From contig NZ_VIVK01000002.1 in NCBI RefSeq assembly GCF_007828865.1, positions 1 to 64,000 on the forward strand: a stretch of DNA of 64,000 bases, in the 5' to 3' direction. Origin of the DNA: Kribbella amoyensis. GTDB taxonomy: Bacteria; Actinomycetota; Actinomycetes; Propionibacteriales; Kribbellaceae. A program made the position numbers and the translations under genes. The notes beneath the pieces are model-generated. The model did not search any database and was not told where the DNA came from. It was given only the letters and a program-made list of their open reading frames with translations. This document shows positions 57,886 through 64,000 of this stretch, piece by piece. Every line of letters starts with the position of its first letter. The first letter of the stretch is position 1.

Positions 57886-59439
57886 ATGATCCTTTCCATC
57901 CGCGCCTCCCGGCGTCGCGGCGCAGCCCTGGTGGCCGTGACCCTCGCGGCCGTCGGACTCTCCTCCTGCGCCGTGGCGAACAGCGGATCCTCCGGGCCCG
58001 CGTCCCCCTCCACGGTGCGCATCGTGCTTCCGCAGGAACCGCCGACGCTCGAGCCGTGCGACAGTTCGCTCACCTCGACCGGCGTCGTCGTCCGCTCCAA
58101 CATCACTCAGCCGCTGGTCGAGCGCGACCCCACCAGCGGGAAGCTGGAACCGCTGCTCGCCACGGGCTGGCGGCAGGTCAGCGGCACCACCTGGCGCTTC
58201 ACCCTGCGGCCCGGGGTGACCTTCTCCGACGGCACGCCGTTCGACGCGAAGGCGGCCGCGTTCGCGATCGACCGGGTCCTCACCACCAGCCTCGGCTGCA
58301 ACGTTCAGGGGTACGTCTTCGGCGACGCGAAGCTCACCACCGAGGTGGTCGACGCGAACACCCTCGACGTCAGCACCGCCGAGCCGGACCCGATCCTGCC
58401 GTTGCGGCTGTCGTTCGTCGAGATCGTGCCGCCGAGTACCGGGACCGCGAAGAAGGCCCGCGTCCCGATCGGTACCGGGCCGTACCAGGTGGCCCGCTGG
58501 GACGCCGGCGAGAAGCTGGTGCTGACCCGGAACCCGAAGTACTGGGACCAGGCGCCGTCGTTCCAGACCGCCGAGTACCAGTGGCGCGACGAGGGCAGCG
58601 TGCGGGCCGCGATGGTGACCAACGGCGAGGCCGACGTGGTCACCAACCTCTCGCCCGAGGACGGGGCCGGCGATCTCGGCGTCACGTTCCCGAACAACGA
58701 GACCACCGCGCTGCGGATCACCGGGACGTACGCCCCGCTGAACGATCTGCGGGTCCGGCAGGCGATCAACTACGCGATCGACCGGGCCTCGATCGTCAAG
58801 GCGCTGTTCGAGGGGGACGCGATCGTGGCCGCCCAGCTCGTCCCGGACGGCGTGGTCGGTCACGATCCCCAGCTGCAACCGTGGCCGTACGACCCGGACA
58901 AGGCGCGGAAGCTGATCGCCGAGGCGAAGGCGGACGGCGTCCCGACCGACACCAGGATCCGGTTGATCAGCCGCAACGGCCTGTTCCCGAAGGTCGACAT
59001 CGTGATGCAGGTGGTGCAGCAGGAACTCGCCGAGATCGGGCTGAACGCCAAGATCGAGATGTTCGACACCGCCGCCTCGCTGCCGTACCAGGTGCGGCCG
59101 TTCCCGGCGAAGACCGGGCCGTACGTGATGCTCGTCCAGCACGGCAACCAGGCCGGCGACACGGCGTTCAGCGTCGACCAGTACATGGTGTCCGACGGTG
59201 CCCAGTCGACCTTCGGGACGCCCGCGCTGGACGCGAGGATCGCCGCGGCCGGCCGGCTGCAGGGCCAGGCCCGCCAGGACGCGTACGCGCGGATCTTCAC
59301 CACCGAGCCGACCGAGATCGGCCAGTTCGCCTACATCGCCCACATGACCGGTGTCCTCGGCAAAGGCGCCGACATCGACTACGAGCCCGACTCGGCCACC
59401 GGTGACGAGATGCACCTCGCCGACATGAGCCGGAAGTGA
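57886..59439 (+). CDS. ABC transporter substrate-binding lipoprotein (family 5, DppA/OppA type)
   Basis: The protein has 517 residues. The signal peptide ends in the lipobox LSSC (VTLAAVGLSSCAV), so it is membrane-anchored. Family-5 features include TLEPCDSS near the start, WRFTLRPGVTFSDGTPFDAKA, IGTGPYQVARWD and VRQAINYAIDR. The family usually binds peptides, but many members bind sugars or opines. It is encoded with the aldarate genes and carries their operator, so an aldarate, a uronate or a glycoside is the likely ligand. The ATG at 57886 has GAAGGG 6 nt upstream. Confidence 0.9.
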   Translation: MILSIRASRRRGAALVAVTLAAVGLSSCAVANSGSSGPASPSTVRIVLPQEPPTLEPCDSSLTSTGVVVRSNITQPLVERDPTSGKLEPLLATGWRQVSGTTWRFTLRPGVTFSDGTPFDAKAAAFAIDRVLTTSLGCNVQGYVFGDAKLTTEVVDANTLDVSTAEPDPILPLRLSFVEIVPPSTGTAKKARVPIGTGPYQVARWDAGEKLVLTRNPKYWDQAPSFQTAEYQWRDEGSVRAAMVTNGEADVVTNLSPEDGAGDLGVTFPNNETTALRITGTYAPLNDLRVRQAINYAIDRASIVKALFEGDAIVAAQLVPDGVVGHDPQLQPWPYDPDKARKLIAEAKADGVPTDTRIRLISRNGLFPKVDIVMQVVQQELAEIGLNAKIEMFDTAASLPYQVRPFPAKTGPYVMLVQHGNQAGDTAFSVDQYMVSDGAQSTFGTPALDARIAAAGRLQGQARQDAYARIFTTEPTEIGQFAYIAHMTGVLGKGADIDYEPDSATGDEMHLADMSRK

Positions 59440-59452
59440 CGGAGGGATCCCC

Positions 59453-60382
59453 GTGCTGACCTTCCTGCGCAAGCGTGCCACCACGTCGTTCCTGCCGCTG
59501 GTCGCGGTACTGCTCGGCGTCTTCCTGCTGGCCCGGCTCACCGGTGACCCGGCCCTGCTCTACCTGCCCGAGAACGCCACTGCCGAGCAGCGGGACGCGT
59601 TCCGGATCGCGAACGGCCTGGACCAGCCGGTCTGGCGGCAGTTGCTCGACTACCTGTGGGGCGTGCTGCACCTGGACTTCGGGACCTCGCTGCGGACCGG
59701 TGACAGCGCGGCCGCGATGGCGTTGCGGGCCTTCCCGGCCACGCTCCAGCTGGCCGGCACGACGATGCTGATCGCGGTCGCCCTGGCCGTGGTGATCGGG
59801 TCCTGGGCCGCGTACCGGCCGAACTCGCCCGCCGACCGGATCGCGTCGTTCACCTCGATGACGGCCGCCAGCATCCCGGACTTCTGGCTCGCCATCACCG
59901 GGGTATGGATCTTCGCCGTCGTCCTCGGCGTGCTGCCGACGTCGGGTGTCGACGCCGGACCGGCCTCGTGGGTGCTGCCGATCGTGGTCCTCTGCGTCCG
60001 GCCGGTCGGGGTACTCACCCAGGTCGTCCGCGGTGCGATGGTGTCCGCGCTGACCGCGCCGTACGTCCGGCTGGCCCGCAGTAAAGGGGCCGACAGCAAG
60101 CGAGTCGTCACCCATCACGCCCTGCGGAACGCGGCCGCGCCCGCGCTCACCGTGGCCGGCGACCTGACCGTCGGCCTGGTGAACGGCGCTGTCGTGGTCG
60201 AGACGATCTTCGGCTGGCCCGGGATCGGCAAGCTGATGATCGACTCGATCCTGCAGCGCGACTTCGCCGTCCTGCAGGCCTGTGTGCTGCTCACCGCGGT
60301 GACGATCTTTGTCCTCAACGTCGTCATCGACATCTGTTACGCCCTGCTGGACGCCCGGGTCCGCGACAAGGCGATGGCATGA
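59453..60382 (+). CDS. ABC transporter permease (DppB type)
   Basis: The protein has 309 residues and six membrane segments, with the permease EAA-like loop (RLARSKGADSKRVVTHHALRNAAAP) and the end motif ETIFGWPGIGKLMIDSI. It forms half of the membrane channel with the following permease. The GTG at 59453 follows GGAGGGATC; it begins 13 nt after the binding-protein gene. The stop overlaps the next start (ATGA). Confidence 0.92.
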   Translation: MLTFLRKRATTSFLPLVAVLLGVFLLARLTGDPALLYLPENATAEQRDAFRIANGLDQPVWRQLLDYLWGVLHLDFGTSLRTGDSAAAMALRAFPATLQLAGTTMLIAVALAVVIGSWAAYRPNSPADRIASFTSMTAASIPDFWLAITGVWIFAVVLGVLPTSGVDAGPASWVLPIVVLCVRPVGVLTQVVRGAMVSALTAPYVRLARSKGADSKRVVTHHALRNAAAPALTVAGDLTVGLVNGAVVVETIFGWPGIGKLMIDSILQRDFAVLQACVLLTAVTIFVLNVVIDICYALLDARVRDKAMA

Positions 60383-61395
60383 CCGGCCGGCCCGAAGGAG
60401 CGAGCGTGACCACCACCCGGAACGAGACGGCGACCACCCCGCCCGAGGCCGAGCCGAAGGCGGGTCCCGGCCGCCCGAGCTACTGGCGGATGCTGACGCG
60501 GGACAAGGCCGCGTTGCTGGCCGCGGTCGTCCTGGCCGTCGTCGTGATCACCGCGATCGTCGGGCCGATGCTGCTCGGCGACCGCGCCAACCACCTCGAC
60601 CTGGCCAACGCGAAGCAGCCGCCGTTCAGCGGAGGAGGCTTCCTCGGGATGCTCGGGACCGACCCGCTCGGCCGCGACCTGCTGGCCCGGATGATCGTCG
60701 CCGCCCGAACCACGTTGACGGTCGCGGTCCCGGCAGTACTGATCTCGATGGTGGTCGGCTCGCTGATCGGGATGTGGGCGGGGTACCACCGCGGCCGCCG
60801 CGAGACCGTGGTGATGCGGATCGCCGACGTGATCCTCAGCTTCCCCTCGCTGCTGATGGCCGTCGTCGTGCTGTTCGTCTTCTCGCCGAGCGTCGCGAAC
60901 CTGGTCGCCGTCCTGGCGGTCACCCGGATCCCGATCTACCTGCGGACCGCCCGGGCCGAGTCGGCCGAGCTGCAGAGCCGGACCTTCGTCGACGTGGCCC
61001 GGACCTTCGGGACGCCGAGCCGGGCGATCATCGCGCGGCATGTCTTCCCGATCGTGCTGCCGACCATCGTCACGGTGGCGACGCTCGACTTCTGCTACGT
61101 GATGCTGGCCGAGTCCTCGCTGAGCTTCCTCGGCATCGGCATCCAGCCGCCGGACGTCAGTTGGGGCCTGCTGGTGGCGCAGGGCCGGACCTATCTGCAG
61201 TCGGCCTGGTGGCTGTCGATCTTCCCCGGCCTCGCCATCGTCGTCACCACGGTGTCGGCGACGGTGCTGGCCTCGTGGCTGCGGCTGGCCACCGATCCCG
61301 CCCAGCGCTGGCGGCTGGCCCTGCCCCGGTCGAAGCGCCGGAAGGCGGCCGTCTCGCCGGCCGTCGCCGTGACCCTGGAGGAGGACACCAAGTGA
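60379..61395 (+). CDS. ABC transporter permease (DppC type)
   Basis: The protein has 338 residues. A cytoplasmic N terminus and one membrane helix (KAALLAAVVLAVVVITAIVG) precede the LGTDPLGRDLLARMIVAART signature of DppC/OppC and a five-helix permease core with the loop VDVARTFGTPSRAIIARHVFP. The ATG overlaps the previous stop; an internal GTG at 60406 is an alternative start. The stop overlaps the next GTG. Confidence 0.92.
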   Translation: MTGRPEGASVTTTRNETATTPPEAEPKAGPGRPSYWRMLTRDKAALLAAVVLAVVVITAIVGPMLLGDRANHLDLANAKQPPFSGGGFLGMLGTDPLGRDLLARMIVAARTTLTVAVPAVLISMVVGSLIGMWAGYHRGRRETVVMRIADVILSFPSLLMAVVVLFVFSPSVANLVAVLAVTRIPIYLRTARAESAELQSRTFVDVARTFGTPSRAIIARHVFPIVLPTIVTVATLDFCYVMLAESSLSFLGIGIQPPDVSWGLLVAQGRTYLQSAWWLSIFPGLAIVVTTVSATVLASWLRLATDPAQRWRLALPRSKRRKAAVSPAVAVTLEEDTK

Positions 61396-62420
61396 CCACC
61401 ATCGCCGAGAACACCGCCGCCGCCGTGGTCGCGCATCCCGTCGCGCTCGGGGTCGACGGCCTGACCGTCGACATCCAGACACCGACCGGGACGGTTCGCG
61501 CCGTCGACCACGTCAGCTTCGACGCACGGCGGGGGGAAACCCTTGCCCTGCTGGGCGAATCGGGCTGCGGGAAGTCGATGACCGCGACCGCCGTCGTCGG
61601 GCTGCTCGAACCGGTCGCCGAGATCACCGAGGGCGCGGTCCGCCTCACCGACGACGGGGAGACCACCGACCTCGTCGGTGCCTCACCCGCTCGGCGCCGC
61701 GAACTGGCCGGACCCTCGCTGGCGATCGTGTTCCAGGACGCGCTGACCGCCCTGAACCCGGTCTACACCGTCGGTACCCAGCTCGCCGAGCCGTTCCGGA
61801 TCCACCGCGGGATGTCGAAGAAGCAGGCCCGCGCGGCCGCGATCGAGCTGATGGGCCGGGTCGGTATCCCCGAACCCGAGACCCGCGTAGACGCGTACCC
61901 GCACCAGTTCTCCGGCGGGATGCGGCAGCGGCTGCTGATCGCGATCGGCGTCGCGCTCTCACCCGCGGTCCTGCTCGCCGACGAGCCGACGACGGCGCTC
62001 GACGTGACCGTCCAGGCGCAGATCATGCAGTTGCTCAAGGACCTGCGGACCGAGCGGGACATGGCGGTCGTCCTGATCACCCACGACCTCGCGCTGGTCT
62101 CCGAACAGGCCGACCGGGTCGTCGTCATGTACGCCGGGACCGTGGTCGAGCAGGGTCCGGTCGCGACCGTCTTCGCCGACCCGAAACACCCGTACACCAA
62201 GGGATTGCTCGACTCGGTCCCGGTCAGCGCGAAACGCGGTGCGGAGCTCAGGTCGATCGGCGGCGCTCCGCCCGAGCTGGCCGCGATCCCGGCCGCCTGC
62301 GTGTACCAGGACCGCTGCCCGCTGGTCCGCGACCGCTGCCGGACCGAGCGACCGGTACCCCGCGAGGTCGGGCCCGACCGGGTCGCCGCCTGCCATTTCC
62401 CCGAGGAGGTCACCGCATGA
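61392..62420 (+). CDS. ABC transporter ATPase (DppD type)
   Basis: The protein has 342 residues. It has Walker A LLGESGCGKS, signature FSGGMRQRLLIA, Walker B VLLADEPTTALD and the H-loop ITHDLAL. The C-terminal oligopeptide-transporter extension has clustered cysteines (CVYQDRCPLVRDRC and CHF) that in relatives bind an Fe-S cluster. The GTG at 61392 overlaps the permease stop. It powers import together with the next ATPase. Confidence 0.92.
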   Translation: MTTIAENTAAAVVAHPVALGVDGLTVDIQTPTGTVRAVDHVSFDARRGETLALLGESGCGKSMTATAVVGLLEPVAEITEGAVRLTDDGETTDLVGASPARRRELAGPSLAIVFQDALTALNPVYTVGTQLAEPFRIHRGMSKKQARAAAIELMGRVGIPEPETRVDAYPHQFSGGMRQRLLIAIGVALSPAVLLADEPTTALDVTVQAQIMQLLKDLRTERDMAVVLITHDLALVSEQADRVVVMYAGTVVEQGPVATVFADPKHPYTKGLLDSVPVSAKRGAELRSIGGAPPELAAIPAACVYQDRCPLVRDRCRTERPVPREVGPDRVAACHFPEEVTA

Positions 62421-63412
62421 GTACCCCGTTGCTCGAGGTCCGCGATCTGAGCAAGGTCTTCGGTGTTCGGCACCAGGGCAAGCGCAAGCAGTTGCGGGCC
62501 CTGGACGGCATCACCTTCGACCTGCGCCGCGGCGAAACCCTCGGCCTGGTGGGCGAATCCGGCTGCGGCAAGTCCACCCTGGCCCGCACGCTGCTGATGC
62601 TGGAACGCCCCGACGGTGGGTCGATCCGGTTCGACGGGGTGGATCCGCAGAAGCTCCGCGGGGCCGAGTTGCTCGCCTTCCGGCGCCGGGTCCAGATGGT
62701 GTTCCAGGACCCGTTCGCCTCGCTGAACGCGCGGATGTCGGCCGGCGACATCGTCAGCGAGCCGTGGCACACGCACCGGTCGCTCTACCAGACCTCCCGC
62801 GATCGCGCCGCCCGGGTCCGCGAGCTGCTGCACCTGGTCGGTCTGCGGCCGTCCGACGCGCGCAAGTACCCGAGCGAGTTCTCCGGCGGGCAGCGGCAGC
62901 GACTCGGGATCGCCCGGGCGCTGGCGCTCAACCCCGAGCTGATCGTCTGCGACGAACCGGTGTCCGCGCTCGACCTGTCGGTGCAGGCCCAGGTGCTCAA
63001 CCTGCTGAACGAACTGCAGCAGGAGCTCGGAGTGGCGTACCTGTTCATCTCGCACGACCTGTCCGTGGTCCGGCACGTCGCCGACCGGATCGTGGTGATG
63101 TACCTCGGCCGGATCGTCGAGCACGGCGACACCGAATCGACCTTCGAGCGGCCGTTGCACCCGTACACCAACGCGCTGATGTCGGCGGCTCCGTCGCTCG
63201 ACGAGTCCCGCCGGCGGGAGCAGATCATCCTGTCCGGCGAGATCCCGTCACCGCTCGACCCGCCGTCCGGCTGCCGCTTCCGGACCCGTTGCTGGCGGGC
63301 GACCGACGAGTGCGCCACCGCCGCTCCACCACTCACCGCGGACCCGGCCCACGACACCCATGCGGCCGAGTGCTTCCACCCGATCAACGCCGCCGAACCG
63401 GTTCCCGTCTAG
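62417..63412 (+). CDS. ABC transporter ATPase (DppF type)
   Basis: The protein has 331 residues. It has Walker A GESGCGKSTLA, signature FSGGQRQRLGIARA, Walker B LIVCDEPVSALD and the H-loop ISHDLSVV. The C-terminal cysteine extension is present (CRFRTRCWRATDEC and AAEC). The ATG overlaps the previous stop by 4 nt. It is the last gene of the five-gene transporter operon; the iclR gene follows 77 nt later. Confidence 0.92.
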   Translation: MSTPLLEVRDLSKVFGVRHQGKRKQLRALDGITFDLRRGETLGLVGESGCGKSTLARTLLMLERPDGGSIRFDGVDPQKLRGAELLAFRRRVQMVFQDPFASLNARMSAGDIVSEPWHTHRSLYQTSRDRAARVRELLHLVGLRPSDARKYPSEFSGGQRQRLGIARALALNPELIVCDEPVSALDLSVQAQVLNLLNELQQELGVAYLFISHDLSVVRHVADRIVVMYLGRIVEHGDTESTFERPLHPYTNALMSAAPSLDESRRREQIILSGEIPSPLDPPSGCRFRTRCWRATDECATAAPPLTADPAHDTHAAECFHPINAAEPVPV

Positions 63413-63452
63413 CCCGGAGGCCTGACACGGTCGTGCCGGTGTGTTCGCATAC

Positions 63453-63468
63453 GTGGACGGGCGTCCAC
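63453..63468. promoter_or_regulatory. Candidate operator C, GTGGAC-GGGC-GTCCAC
   Basis: An inverted repeat of the operator half-sites, GTGGAC (63453-63458) and GTCCAC (63463-63468), lies 22 nt before the iclR start. GTCCACAT is identical to operators A and B, but the halves point in the opposite order. It suggests autoregulation by IclR. Confidence 0.5.
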
Positions 63469-63489
63469 ATGGGACATAGGGTGACGGCC

Positions 63490-64000
63490 ATGAGTGAGTC
63501 CGTCGCCAAGGGAGCGGCCGGGGTACGCGAGGTGAAGTCGGCGGCTCGGACCGTCGAGATCCTCGAGTTCCTGGCCGCTCGCCAGAACCGTCCTGTCCGT
63601 CTGCGCGAGCTCAGCGAGGCGCTCGGCGTCCCGAGGAGCAGCCTGCACGCGCTGCTCCGGACGCTGGCCACCCACGGCTGGGTCCGCTCCGACACGACGG
63701 GCACCCTGTACGGCATCGGCATCCGCGCACTGCTGGCCGGGACGAGTTACCTCGACACCGACCCGTACCTCCCGTTGGTGGCGCCGTTCCTCGACGAGCT
63801 CCGCGAGCAGCTCGACGAGACCTTCCACTTCGGCCGCCTCGACGGGACCGACGTGGTGTACCTGGCGACCCGCGAGTCCAGCCAGTACCTCCGCCCGTAC
63901 AGCCGGGTCGGGCGCAGGCTGCCGGCGTACTCCACCTCGCTGGGCAAGGCGATCCTGTCCGCGCAGCCGCCCGACGAGGTGGCCCGGCACCTGCCCGCCG
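63490..64000 (+). CDS. IclR-family transcriptional regulator, cut by the window end
   Basis: Only the first 170 residues are visible; no stop is reached at 64000. The N-terminal IclR winged helix is SAARTVEILEFLAARQNRPV, RLRELSEALGVPRSSLHALLR and TLATHGWVRSD (residues about 15-75), followed by the start of the effector domain (LDELREQLDETFHFGRLDGTDVVYL). The ATG at 63490 was chosen as the first start preceding the domain. It lies right after the transporter operon, and shared palindromes before kdgD, the transporter and this gene make it the likely repressor. IclR proteins often respond to sugar-acid intermediates. Confidence 0.9.
   Translation, partial: MSESVAKGAAGVREVKSAARTVEILEFLAARQNRPVRLRELSEALGVPRSSLHALLRTLATHGWVRSDTTGTLYGIGIRALLAGTSYLDTDPYLPLVAPFLDELREQLDETFHFGRLDGTDVVYLATRESSQYLRPYSRVGRRLPAYSTSLGKAILSAQPPDEVARHLPA

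Overview
This is a high-GC chromosomal segment from an actinobacterium, most likely a member of the Propionibacteriales close to Kribbella. The reasons are an actinobacterial rRNA operon (23S with the long helix-54 insertion, no tRNA in the 16S-23S spacer), frequent GTG/TTG starts and ATGA/GTGA start-stop overlaps, and the order tyrS - TPR protein - HAD phosphatase - tlyA - nadK - recN - steA - steB - pyrG - Nudix, which matches the Mycobacterium tuberculosis Rv1689-Rv1700 neighbourhood. The genus is an inference from gene content; I ran no search. I see no mobile element, CRISPR array or tRNA gene.

Layout. 1-741: the 3' part of tyrS, broken by five one-base indels. 742-6692: rRNA promoter and leader, 16S, spacer, 23S, 5S and a perfect 15-bp terminator. 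6741-24062: the conserved block above. It holds an Arg/Gly/Asp-repeat protein with a TPR-like half, the rRNA methyltransferase TlyA, NAD kinase, RecN, the septal pair SteA/SteB, a MraY/WecA-like enzyme, a MurJ-like flippase, a family-4 glycosyltransferase, CTP synthase and an ADP-ribose-pyrophosphatase-like Nudix enzyme. The steB to glycosyltransferase genes are start-stop coupled or nearly so and look like a lipid-linked-glycan module. 24181-29231 (minus strand): DUF574 methyltransferase, double GNAT acetyltransferase, Mrp ATPase, DUF1003 membrane protein and a soluble MgtE-N/CBS protein.

29406-49353: a TrmB/LuxR-type regulator beside a 1251-residue secreted subtilase, a YeeE-type sulfur transporter, three enzymes that resemble the late ethylmalonyl-CoA pathway set (CitE-like lyase, acyl-CoA dehydrogenase, MaoC hydratase) scattered over 13 kb, a secreted cyclophilin, a membrane Ser/Thr kinase, an AfsR/SARP-type regulator, and a CorA channel with a YflT-like stress protein flanked by two paralogous ArsR-type regulators.

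49383-64000: a sugar-acid locus. A GH29 alpha-L-fucosidase is followed by a minus-strand block encoding talarate/galactarate dehydratase, KdgD, 2-oxoglutarate-semialdehyde dehydrogenase, two D-2-hydroxyacid dehydrogenases and a UspA protein. A divergent LysR regulator, a peptide-class (Dpp/Opp) ABC transporter and an IclR regulator, cut by the window end, lie on the plus strand. Together they can import an aldarate and convert it to 2-oxoglutarate. A palindrome, GTCCACATATGTGGA, precedes both kdgD and the transporter, and its half-sites recur inverted before iclR; a perfect LysR box (ATCGC-N11-GCGAT) lies between lysR and the dehydratase. Several genes have a TANNNT hexamer 6-8 nt before the start codon, which predicts leaderless mRNAs.
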